Source: Hydractinia symbiolongicarpus
Taxonomy: Eukaryota; Cnidaria; Hydrozoa; Anthoathecata; Hydractiniidae
Reading direction: 5' to 3'
Assembly: GCF_029227915.1 (NCBI RefSeq)
Contig: NC_079880.1
Coordinates: 27,275,501 to 27,339,500, forward strand
DNA length: 64,000 nt
The notes under the pieces are model-generated. The model made no database searches, was not told the origin of the DNA, and was given only the letters and a program-made list of their open reading frames with translations. The position numbers were made by a program, and so were the translations under genes. Positions 10,922 through 24,000 of this stretch are shown here, piece by piece; within the stretch, counting starts at the first letter, position 1, and every line of letters begins with the position of its first letter.

Positions 10922-13900
10922 ATGACTTATTTATCTAAAGTTTTAAATGAAGCGCTACCACAGCGCCCAGTGTAATCGCTGAGTTCCGGCAATCATTTCA
11001 AATTAAGAAGAATGTCACTTCTTGGAGTCCAATTGTCTTATTTATTACATTTATCATGTTACAGTCCAAAGTTAGTTTAATTAAGTCCCACCGACAATCG
11101 TTTCACTGTTAAAAGCGATGCATCCTAGTAATATCAGAAAAATAGGGCTAAATACATGTTGGTACGATTATGTGACCAAACCGTTGTAACTCAGACGGAC
11201 TGATAACGTTGGAACGTCATTAAAAGGTAGTTTTTGAAACTGTCTCCTTTTCTTCAGCACGCAATAACGGCTAGGATTGGTCCCACAGTAAAAAATGACT
11301 TATTTATCTAAATTTTTAAATGAAGCGCTTCCACAGCGCCAAGTGCAATCGCTGAGTTCCAAAAATCATGTCAAACTAAGAAAAATGTAATTTCTTGGAG
11401 TCCAGTTGGCTCACTTATCACATTTATAAGGTCACAGGCCAATGTTAGTTCAATTAAGTCCCACAGTGAATCATTTCATTGTTAAAAAAGCGATATAACT
11501 TAGTAATATCGGAAAAATGTCATTAAATACATGTTGGTTTGAATATGTGACGCGGCCGTTGTATCTCAAACGGATTGATACCGCCAGGAAGTCAATGAGA
11601 TTTAGTTTTTGAGAATGTCTCTATTTCTTGAGTGCGCGCTAACGGCCTAGATTGGTCCCACAGTAAAAAAAGCCTGATTTATCTAAATTTTTTAAAAAAG
11701 CGCTACCACAGAGCATAGTGTACTCGCTGAATTCCAGCAATCATCTCGAATTAAGAAGAATGTTATTCCTTGGAGTCCAATTAGCTCATTTATCGCATCT
11801 ATAATGTCACAGTTCAGAATCAGTTCAATTAAGTCCCACAGTCAATCGCTTCACTGTTAAAAGCGATACAACTTTGTAATATCGGTAAAAAATCACTAAA
11901 TACATGTTGGTACGAATATGTGACGCAACCGTTGTAACTCAAACGGACTCACACTGTTAGAACGTCATTGAAAGGTAGTTTTTGAAACTGTCTCTAATTC
12001 TTCAGCGCGCAATAACGGCTAGGATTGGTCCCACAGTAAAAAATGACTTATTTATCTAAATTTTTATATGAAGCGCTACCACTGCGCCCAGTGTAATCGC
12101 TGAGTTCCGGCAATCATTTCAAATTAAGAAGAATGTTACTTCTTGGAATCCAATTGTCTCATTTGTCACATTTATCAGGTCACAGTCCAAAGTTAGTTTA
12201 ATTAAGTCCCACTGTCAATCGTTTCACTGTTAAAAGCGATGCAACCTAGTAATATCAGAAAAATATCGCTAAATACATGTTGGCACGAATATGTGATCCA
12301 ACCGTTGTAACTCAAACGAACTGACACCGTTAGAAAGTCAGTGAAATGTAGTATTTGAAACTGTCTCTATTTCCCCAGCGCGCAATAACGGCTAGGATTG
12401 GTCCCACAGTAAAAAATGACTTATTTATCTAAATTTTTAAAAAAAGCGCTACCACAGAGAATAGTGTACTTACTGAAATCCAGCAATCATGTCAATTTAA
12501 GAAGAATGTTATTCCTTGGAGTCCAGTTGGCTCGCTTATCACATTTATCAGGTCACAGACCAAAGTTAGTTCAATTAAGTCCCACAGTCAATCATTTCAT
12601 TGTTAAAAGCGATGTAACTTAGTAATGTCAGAAAAATATCGCTAAGTACATGTTGGTACGAATATGTGACCAAACCGTTGTAACTCAAACGGACTGACAC
12701 CGTTAGAAAGTCAGTGAGATGTAGTATTTGAAACTGTCTCTATTTCCCCAGCGCGCAATAACGGCTAGGATTGGTCCCACAGTAAAAAATGACTTATTTA
12801 TCTAAGTTTTTAAATGAAGCGCTACCACTGCGCCCAGTGTAATCGCTGAGTTCCGGCAATCATGTCAATTTAAGAAGAATGTTACTTCTTGGAGTCCAAT
12901 TGTCTCACTTATCACATTTATAAGGTCACAGACCAAAGTTAGTTCAATTAAGTCCCACAGTCAATCGTTTCATTGTTAAAAGCGATATAACTTAGTAATA
13001 ATGGAAAAATGTCAGTAAATACATGTTGGTACGAATATGTGACGCAGCCGTTGTATCTCAAACGGATTGATACCGCCACGAAGTCAATGAGATTTAGTTT
13101 TTGAGAATGTCTCTATTTCTTCAGTGCGTGCTAACGGACAGGATTGGTCCCACAGTAAAAAAAGACTTATTTATCTAAATTTTTTAAAAAAGCGCTACCA
13201 TAGACCATAGTGTACTTACTGAAATCCAGAAATCATGTCAATTTAAGAAGAATGTTATTCCTTGGAGTCCACTTGGCTCGTTTATTACATTTATCAGGTC
13301 ACAGACCAAAGTTAGTTCAATTAAGTCCCACAATCAATCGTTTCATTGTTAAAAGCGATATAACTTAGTAATATCGCAAATATGTCACTAAATACATGTT
13401 GGTACGAATATGTGACGCAGCCGTTGTATCTCAAACGGATTGATACCGCCACAAAGTCAATGAGGTGTAGTTTTTGAGAATATCTCTATTTCTTCAGTGC
13501 GTGCTAACGGCCATGATTGGTTCCACAGTAAAAAAGGACTTATTTATCTAAATATTTAAAAAAAAGCGCTACCACAGAGCATAGTGCACTCGCTGAATCC
13601 AAGCAATCATGTCGAATTAAGAAGAATGTTATTTCTTGTAGTCAAACTGGCACATTTATCACATTTATAAGGTCAAAGTCCAAAATCAGTTCAATTAAGT
13701 CCCACAGTCAAACGTTTCACTGTTAAAAGCGATGCAACCTAGTAATATTCGAATACTATCGCTAAATACATGTTTGGACGAATATGTGACGAAACCGTTG
13801 TAACTCAAAGTGACTGATACCGTTAGAACGTCATTGAAATGTAGTTTTTGAAACTGTCGGCCTTTCTTCAGCACGCGATAACGGCTAGGATTGGTCCCAC

Positions 13901-15773
13901 AGTAAAGAATGACTTATTTATCTCAATTTTTAAATGAAGCGTTTTCACAGCGCCCAGTGTAATCGCTGTGTTCCAACAATCATGTCAAATTAAAAAGAAT
14001 GTTATTTCTTGGGGTCCAATTGTCTTATTTATCACATTTATCAGGTCACAGTCCAAAGTTAGTTCAATTAAGTCCCACAGTCAATCGTTGCACTGTTAAA
14101 AGCGATGCAACCTAGTAAAATCGGAAAAAAATCACTAAATACATGTTGGTACGATAATGTGACGCAACCGTTGTAACTCAAACGGACTAATACTGTTAGA
14201 ACGTCATTGAAAGGTAGTTTTTGAAAGTGTCTCTATTTCTTGAGTGCGCGCTAACGGCCAGGATTGGTCCCACAGTAAAAAAAGACTGATTTATCTAAAT
14301 TTTTTAAAAAAGCGCTATCACAGAGCATAGTGTACTCGCTGAATTCCAGCAATCATCTCGAATTAAGAAGAATGTTATTCCTTGGAGTCCAATTAGCTCA
14401 TTTATCGCATCTATAATGTCACAGTCCAGGATCAGTTCAATTAAGTCCCACAGTCAATCGCTTCATTGTTAAAAGCGATACAACTTTGTAATATCAGAAA
14501 AATATCGCTAAATACATGTTGGTACGAATATGTGATCCAACCGTTGTATCTCAAACGAACTGACACCGTTAGAAAGTCAGTGAAATGTGGTATTTGAACC
14601 TGTCTCTATTTCCCCAGCGCGCAATAACGGCTAGGATTGGTCCCACAGTAAAAAATGACTTATTTATCTAAATTTTTAAATGAAGCGCTACCACTGCGCC
14701 CAGTGTAATCGCTGAGTTCCGGCAATCATTTCAAATTAAGAAGAATGTTACTTCTTGGAGTCCAATTGTCTCACTTATCACATTTATAAGGTCACAGACC
14801 AAAGTTAGTTCAATTAAGTCCCACAGTCAATCGTTTCATTGTTAAAAGCGATATAACTTAGTAATACCGGAAAAATGTCAGTAAATACATGTTGGTACGA
14901 ATATGTGACGCAGCCGTTGTATCTCAAACGGATTGATACCGCCACGAAGTCAATGAGAGTCAGTTTTTGAGAATGTCTCTATTTCTTCAGTGCGTGCTAA
15001 CGGACAGGATTGGTCCCACAGCAAAAAAAGACTTATTTATCTAAATTTTTAAAAAAAGCGCTACCACAGAGCATAGTGTACTTACTGAAATCCAGAAATC
15101 ATGTCAATTTAAGAAGAATATTATTTCTTGGGGTCCAATTGTCTTATTTATCACATTTATCAGGTCACAGTCCAAAGTTAGTTCAATTAAGTCCCACAGT
15201 CAATCGTTGCACTGTTAAAAGCGATGCAACCTAGTAAAATCGGAAAAAAATAACTAAATACATGTTGGTACGATAATGTGACGCAACCGTTGTTACTCAA
15301 ACGGACTAATACTGTTAGAACGTCATTGAAAGGTAGTTTTTGAAAGTGTCTCTATTTCTTGAGTGCGCGCTAACGGCCAGGATTGGTCCCACAGTAAAAA
15401 AAGACTGATTTATCTGAATTTTTAAAAAAAGCGCTACCACAGAGCATAGTGTACTCGCTAAATTCCAGCAATCATCTCGAATTAAGAAGAATGTTATTCC
15501 TTGGAGTCCAATTAGCTCATTTATCGCATCTATAATGTCACAGTCCGGGATCAGTTCAATTAAGTCCCACAGTCAATCGCTTTATTGTTAAAAGCGATAC
15601 AACTTTGTAATATCAGAAAAATATCGCTAAATACATGTTGGTACGAATATGTGACCCAACCGTTGTAACTCAAACGAACTGACACCGTTAGAAAGTCAGT
15701 GAAATGTAGTATTTGAACCTGTCTCTATTTCCCCAGCGCGCAATAACGGCTAGGATTGGTCCCACAGTAAAAA
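10922..15773 (+). repeat. Mixed region, F-A'-C-B-G-B-G-K-D-C-B-G/D-C
   Basis: Landmarks are 10922, 11295, 11670, 12043, 12416, 12789, 13162, 13535, 13909, 14282, 14655, 15028 and 15401. No internal period is maintained for more than two or three monomers. The first five (F, A', C, B, G) align with 26974-28840 at a constant 16,052 bp offset. The monomer at 15028 is a G/D chimera that switches near 15120. No gene or other element is seen in this stretch. Confidence 0.82.
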
Positions 15774-18700
15774 ATGACTTATTTATCTAAATTTTTAAAT
15801 GAAGCGCTACCACTGCGCCCAGTGTAATCGCTGAGTTCCGGCAATCATTTCAAATTAAGAAGAATGTTACTTCTTGGAGTCCAATTGTCTCACTTATCAC
15901 ATTTATAAGGTCACAGACCAAAGTTAGTTCAATTAGGTCCCACAGTCAATCTTTTCATTGTTAAAAGCGATATAACTTAGTAATACCGGAAAAATGTCAG
16001 TAAATACATGTTGGTACGAATATGTGACGCAGCCGTTGTATCTCAAACGGATTGATACCGCCACGAAGTCAATGAGATTTAGTTTTTGAGAATGTCTCTA
16101 TTTCTTCAGTGCGTGCTAACGGACAGGATTGGTCCCACAGTAAAAAAAGACTTATTTATCTAAATTTTTAAAAAAAGCGCTACCACAGAGCATAGTGTAC
16201 TTACTGAAATCCAGAAATCATGTCAATTTAAGAAGAATGTTATTCCTTGGAGTCCACTTGGCTCGTTTATCATATTTATCAGGTCACAGACCAAAGTTAG
16301 TTCAATTAAGTCCCACAGTCAATCGTTTCATTGTTAAAAGCGATATAACTTAGTAATATCGCAAATATGTCACTAAATACATGTTGGTACGAATATGTGA
16401 CGCAGCCGTTGTATCTCAAACGGATTGATACCGCCACGAAGTCAATGGGGTGTAGTTTTTGAGAATATCTCTATTTCTTCAGTGCGTGCCAACGGCCATG
16501 ATTGGTCCCACAGTAAAAAAGGACTTATTTATCTAAATATTTAAAAAAAAGCGCTACCACAGAGCATAGTGCACTCGCTGAATCCAAGCAATCATGTCGA
16601 ATTAAGAAGAATGTTATTTCTTGTAGTCAAACTGGCACATTTATCACATTTATAAGGTCAAAGTCCAAAATCAGTTCAATTAAGTCCCACAGTCAAATGT
16701 TTCACTGTTAAAAGCGATGCAACCTAGTAATATTCGAATACTATCGCTAAATACATGTTTGGACGAATATGTGACGAAACCGTTGTAACTCAAAGTGACT
16801 GATACCGTTAGAACGTCATTGAAATGTAGTTTTTGAAACTGTCCGCCTTTTTTCAGCACGCGATAACGGCTAGGATTGGTCCCACAGTAAAAAAGGACTT
16901 ATTTATCTCAATTTTTAAATGAAGCGTTTTCACAGAGCATAGTGCACTCGCTGAATCCAAGCAATCATGTCGAATTAAGAAGAATGTTATTTCTTGTAGT
17001 CAAACTTGCACATTTATCACATTTATAAGGTCAAAGTCCAAAATCAGTTCAATTAAGTCCCACAGTCAAACGTTTCACTGTTAAAAGCGATGCAACCTAG
17101 TAATATTCGAATACTATCGCCAAATACATGTTTGGACGAATATGTGACGAAACCGTTGTAACTCAAAGTGACTGATACCGTTAGAACGTCATTGAAATGT
17201 AGTTTTTGAAACTGTCGGCCTTTCTTCAGCACGCGATAACGGCTAGGATTGGTCCCACAGTAAAGAATGACTTATTTATCTCAATTTCTAAATGAAGCGT
17301 TTTCACAGCGCCCAGTGTAATCGCTGAGTTCCAACAATCATGTCAAATTAAAAAGAATGTTATTTCTTGGGGTCCAATTGTCTTATTTATCACATTTATC
17401 AGGTCACAGTCCAAAGTTAGTTCAATTAAGTCCCACAGTCAATCGTTTCACTGTTAAAAGCGATGCAACCTAGTAAAATCGGAAAAAAATCACTAAATAC
17501 ATGTTGGTACGATAATATGACGCAACCGTTGTAACTCAAACGGACTAATACTGTTAGAACTTCATTGAAAGGTAGTTTTTGAACCTGTCTCTATTTCCCC
17601 AGCGCGCAATAACGGCTAGGATTGGTCCCACAGTAAAAAATGACTTATTTATCTAAATTTTTAAATGAAGCGCTACCACTGCGCCCAGTGTAATCGCTGA
17701 GTTCCGGCAATCATTTCAAATTAAGAAGAATGTTACTTCTTGGAGTCCAATTGTCTCACTTATCACATTTATAAGGTCACAGACCAAAGTTAGTTCAATT
17801 AGGTCCCACAGTCAATCGTTTCATTGTTAAAAGCGATATAACTTAGTAATACCGGAAAAATGTCAGTAAATACATGTTGGTACGAATATGTGACGCAGCC
17901 GTTGTATCTCAAACGGATTGATACCGCCACGAAGTCAATGAGATTTAGTTTTTGAGAATGTCTCTATTTCTTCAGTGCGTGCTAACGGAGAGGATTGGTC
18001 CCACAGTAAAAAAAGACTTATTTATCTAAATTTTTAAAAAAAAGCGCTACCACAGAGCATAGTGTACTTAATGAAATCCAGAAATCATGTCAATTTAAGA
18101 AGAATGTTATTCCTTGGAGTCCACTTGGCTCGTTTATCATATTTATCAGGTCACAGACCAAAGTTAGTTCAATTAAGTCCCACAGTCAATCGTTTCATTG
18201 TTAAAAGCGATATAACTTAGTAATATCGCAAATATGTCACTAAATACATGTTGGTACGAATATGTGACGCAGCCGTTGTATCTCAAACGGATTGATACCG
18301 CCACGAAGTCAATGCGGTGTAGTTTTTGAGAATATCTCTATTTCTTCAGTGCGTGCTAACGGCCATGATTGGTCCCACAGTAAAAAAGGACTTATTTATC
18401 TAAATATTTAAAAAAAAGCGCTACCACAGAGCATAGTGCACTCGCTGAATCCAAGCAATCATGTCGAATTAAGAAGAATGTTATTTCTTGTAGTCAAACT
18501 GGCACATTTATCACATTTATAAGGTCAAAGTCCAAAATCAGTTCAATTAAGTCCCACAGTCAAACGTTTCACTGTTAAAAGCGATGCAACCTAGTAATAT
18601 TCGAATACTATCGCTAAATACATGTTTGGACGAATATGTGACGAAACCGTTGTAACTCAAAGTGACTGATACCGTTAGAACGTCATTGAAATGTAGTTTT

Positions 18701-21000
18701 TGAAACTGTCCGCCTTTCTTCAGCACGCGATAACGGCTAGGATTGGTCCCACAGTAAAAAAGGACTTATTTATCTCAATTTTTAAATGAAGCGTTTTCAC
18801 AGAGCATAGTGCACTCGCTGAATCCAAGCAATCATGTCGAATTAAGAAGAATGTTATTTCTTGTAGTCAAACTGGCACATTTATCACATTTATAAGGTCA
18901 AAGTCCAAAATCAGTTCAATTAAGTCCCACAGTCAAACGTTTCACTGTTAAAAGCGATGCAACCTAGTAATATTCGAATACTATCGCCAAATACATGTTT
19001 GGACGAATATGTGACGAAACCGTTGTAACTCAAAGTGACTGATACCGTTAGAACGTCATTGAAATGTAGTTTTTGAAACTGTCGGCCTTTCTTCAGCACG
19101 CGATAACGGCTAGGATTGGTCCCACAGTAAAGAATGACTTATTTATCTCAATTTCTAAATGAAGCGTTTTCACAGCGCCCAGTGTAATCGCTGAGTTCCA
19201 ACAATCATGTCAAATTAAAAAGAATGTTATTTCTTGGGGTCCAATTGTCTTATTTATCACATTTATCAGGTCACAGTCCAAAGTTAGTTCAATTAAGTCC
19301 CACAGTCAATCGTTTCACTGTTAAAAGCGATGCAACCTAGTAAAATCGGAAAAAAATCACTAAATACATGTTGGTACGATAATATGACGCAACCGTTGTA
19401 ACTCAAACGGACTAATACTGTTAGAACGTCATTGAAAGGTAGTTTTTGAACCTGTCTCTATTTCCCCAGCGCGCAATAACGGCTAGGATTGGTCCCACAG
19501 TAAAAAATGACTTATTTATCTAAATTTTTAAATGAAGCGCTACCACTGCGCCCAGTGTAATCGCTGAGTTCCGGCAATCATTTCAAATTAAGAAGAATGT
19601 TACTTCTTGGAGTCCAATTGTCTCACTTATCACATTTATAAGGTCACAGACCAAAGTTAGTTCAATTAGGTCCCACAGTCAATCGTTTCATTGTTAAAAG
19701 CGATATAACTTAGTAATACCGGAAAAATGTCAGTAAATACATGTTGGTACGAATATGTGACGCAGCCGTTGTATCTCAAACGGATTGATACCGCCACGAA
19801 GTCAATGAGATTTAGTTTTTGAGAATGTCTCTATTTCTTCAGTGCGTGCTAACGGACAGGATTGGTCCCACAGTAAAAAAAGACTTATTTATCTAAATTT
19901 TTAAAAAAAAGCGCTACCACAGAGCATAGTGTACTTACTGAAATCCAGAAATCATGTCAATTTAAGAAGAATGTTATTCCTTGGAGTCCACTTAGCTCGT
20001 TTATCATATTTATCAGGTCACAGACCAAAGTTAGTTCAATTAAGTCCCACAGTCAATCGTTTCATTGTTAAAAGCGATATAACTTAGTAATATCGCAAAT
20101 ATGTCACTAAATACATGTTGGTACGAATATGTGACGCAGCCGTTGTATCTCAAACGGATTGATACCGCCACGAAGTCAATGCGGTGTAGTTTTTGAGAAT
20201 ATCTCTATTTCTTCAGTGCGTGCTAACGGCCATGATTGGTCCCACAGTAAAAAAGGACTTATTTATCTAAATATTTAAAAAAAAGCGCTACCACAGAGCA
20301 TAGTGCACTCGCTGAATCCAAGCAATCATGTCGAATTAAGAAGAATGTTATTTCTTGTAGTCAAACTGGCACATTTATCACATTTATAAGGTCAAAGTCC
20401 AAAATCAGTTCAATTAAGTCCCACAGTCAAACGTTTCACTGTTAAAAGCGATGCAACCTAGTAATATTCGAATACTATCGCTAAATACATCTTTGGACGA
20501 ATATGTGACGAAACCGTTGTAACTCAAAGTGACTGATACCGTTAGAACGTCATTGAAATGTAGTTTTTGAAACTGTCGGCCTTTCTTCAGCACGCGATAA
20601 CGGCTAGGATTGGTCCCACAGTAAAGAATGACTTATTTATCTCAATTTCTAAATGAAGCGTTTTCACAGCGCCCAGTGTAATCGCTGAGTTCCAACAATC
20701 ATGTCAAATTAAAAAGAATGTTATTTCTTGGGGTCCAATTGTCTTATTTATCACATTTATCAGGTCACAGTCCAAAGTTAGTTCAATTAAGTCCCACAGT
20801 CAATCGTTTCACTGTTAAAAGCGATGCAACCTAGTAAAATCGGAAAAAAATCACTAAATACATGTTGGTACGATAATGTGACGCAACCGTTGTAACTCAA
20901 ACGGACTAATACTGTTAGAACGTCATTGAAAGGTAGTTTTTGAAAGTGTCTCTATTTCTTCAGCGTGCAATAACCACTCGGATTGGTCCCACAGTAAAAA
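15774..21000 (+). repeat. Five-monomer higher-order repeat, 1,866-1,867 bp
   Basis: The order B, G, K, K/D mosaic, D starts at 15774 and repeats from 17640. A third unit from 19507 lacks the mosaic monomer and so has four members (19507, 19880, 20254, 20628). Shared markers are CAATTAGGTCCCACAG in each B, CATATTTATCAGG in each G and CAATTTCTAAATGAAG in each D. Period evidence: 16894 to 18761 is 1,867 bp and 17640 to 19507 is 1,867 bp. Confidence 0.9.
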
Positions 21001-24000
21001 ATGACTTATTTATCTAAATTTTTAAATGAAGCGCTGCCACAGCGCCAAGTGCAATCGCTGAGTTCCAACAATCATGTCAAAGTAAGAAGAATATTATTTT
21101 CTAGAGTCCAGTTGGCTCACTTATCACATTTATATGGTCACAGGCCAAAGTTAGTTCAATTAACTGCCACAGTCAATCATTTCATTGTTAAAAGCGATAT
21201 AACTTAGTAATATCGGAAAAATGTCACTAAATACATGTTGGTACGAATATATGACGCGGCCGTTGTATCTTAAACGGATTGATACCGCCATGAAGTCAAT
21301 GAGATTTAGTTTTTGAGAATGTCTCTATTTCTTCAGTGCGTGCTAACGGCTAGGATTGGTCCCACAGTAAAGAATGACTTATTTATCTAAAGTTTTAAAT
21401 GAAGCGCTACCACAGCGCCCAGTGTAATCGCTGATTTCCGGCAATCATTTCAAATTAAGAAGAATGCCACTTCTTGGAGTCCAATTGTCTCATTTATCAC
21501 ATTTATCAGGTCACAGACCAAAGTTAGTTCAATTAAGTCCCACAGTCAATCATTTCATTGTTAAAAGCGATATAACTTAGTAATGTCAGAAAAATATCGC
21601 TAAGTACATGTTGGTACGAATATGTGACCAAACCGTTGTAACTCAAACGGACTGACACCGTTAGAAAGTCAGTGAGATGTAGTTTTTGAAACTGTCGCCC
21701 TTTCTTCAGCACGCGATAACGGCTAGGATTGGTCCCACAGTAGAGAATGACTTATTTATCTCAATATTTAAATGAAGCGCTTCCACAGCGCCCAGTGTAA
21801 TCGCTGAGTTCCAACAATCATGTCAAATTAAAAAGAATGTTATTTCTTGGGGTCCAATTATCTTATTTATCACATTTATCAGGTCACAGTTCAAAGTTAG
21901 TTCAATTAAGTCCCACAGTCAATCGTTTCACTGTTAAAAGCGATGCATCCTAGTAATATCAGAAAAATAGGGTTAAATACATGTTGGTACGAATATGTGA
22001 CCAAACCGTTGTAACTCAAACGGACTGATACCGTTAGAATGTCATTGAAAGGTAGTTTTTGAAACTGTCTCTATTTCTTCAGCACGCAATAACGGCTAGG
22101 ATTGGTCCCACAGTAAAAAATGACTTATTTATCTAAATTTTTAAATGAAGCGCTTCCAAAGAGCCAAGTGCAATCGCTGAGTTCCAAAAATCATGTCAAA
22201 CTAAGAAAAATGTAATTTCTTGGAGTCCAGTTGGCTCACTTATCACATTTATAAGGTCACAGGCCAATGTTAGTTCAATTAAGTCCCACAGTCAATCATT
22301 TCATTGTTAAAAGAGCGATATAACTTAGTAATATCGGAAAAATGTCACTAAATACATGTTGGTACGAATATGTGACGCGGCCGTTGTATCTCAAACAGAT
22401 TGATACCGCCACGAAGTCAATGAGATATAGTTTTTGAGAATGTCTCTATTTCTTGAGTGCGCGCTAACGGCCAGGATTGGTCCCACAGTAAAAAAAGACT
22501 GATTTATCTAAATTTTTAAAAAAAGCGCTACCACAGAGCATAGTGTACTCGCTGAATTCCAGCAATCATCTCGAATTAAGAAGAATGTTAATCCTTGGAG
22601 TCCAATTAGCTCATTTATCGCATCTATAATGTCACAGTCCAGGATCAGTTCAATTAAGTCCCACAGTCAATCGCTTCATTGTTAAAAGCGATACAACTTT
22701 GTAATATCAGAAAAATATCGCTAAATACATGTTGGTACGAATATGTGACCCAACCGTTGTAACTCAAACGAACTGACACCGTTAGAAATCCAGTGAAATG
22801 TAGTATTTGAACCTGTCTCTATTTCCCCAGCGCGCAATAACGGCTAGGATTGGTCCCACAGTAAAAAATGACTTATTTATCTAAATTTTTAAATGAAGCG
22901 CTACCACTGCGCCCAGTGTAATCGCTGAGTTCCGGCAATCATTTCAAATTAAGAAGAATGTTACTTCTTGGAGTCCAATTGTCTCACTTATCACATTTAT
23001 AAGGTCACAGACCAAAGTTAGTTCAATTAAGTCCCACAGTCAATCCTTTCATTGTTAAAAGCGATATAACTTAGTAATACCGGAAAAATGTCAGTAAATA
23101 CATGTTGGTACGAATATGTGACGCAGCCGTTGTATCTCAAACGGATTGATACTGCCACGAAGTCAATGAGATTTAGTTTTTGAGAATGTCTCTATTTCTT
23201 CAGTGCGTGCTAACGGACAGGATTGGTCCCACAGTAAAAAAAGACTTATTTATCTAAATTTTTAAAAAAAGTGCTACCACAGAGCATAGTGTACTTACTG
23301 AAATCCAGAAATCATGTCAATTTAAGAAGAATGTTATTCCTTGGAGTCCACTTGGCTCGTTTATCACATTTATCAGGTCACAGACCAAAGTTAGTTCAAT
23401 TAAGTCCCACAGTCAATCGTTTCATTGTTAAAAGCGATATAACCTAGTAATATTCGAATACTATCGCTAAATACATGTTTGGACGAATATGTGACGAAAC
23501 CGTTGTAACTCAAAGTGACTGATACCGTTAGAACGTCATTGAAATGTAGTTTTTGAAACTGTCCGCCTTTTTTCAGCACGCGATAACGGCTAGGATTGGT
23601 CCCACAGTAAAGAATGACTTATTTATCTCAATTTTTAAATGAAGCGTTTTCACAGCGCCCAGTGTAATCGCTGAGTTCCAACAATCATGTCAAATTAAAA
23701 AGAATGTTATTTCTTGGGGTCCAATTGTCTTATTTATCACATTTATCAGGTCACAGTCCAAAGTTAGTTCAATTAAGTCCCACAGTCAATCGTTTCACCG
23801 TTAAAAGCGATGCAACCTAGTAAAATCGGAAAAAAATCACTAAATACATGTTGGTACGATAATGTGACGCAACCGTTGTAACTCAAACGGACTAATACTG
23901 TTAGAACGTCATTGAAAGGTAGTTTTTGAAAGTGTCTCTATTTCTTCAGCGTGCAATAACGACTCGGATTGGTCCCACAGTAAAAAATGACTTATTTATC

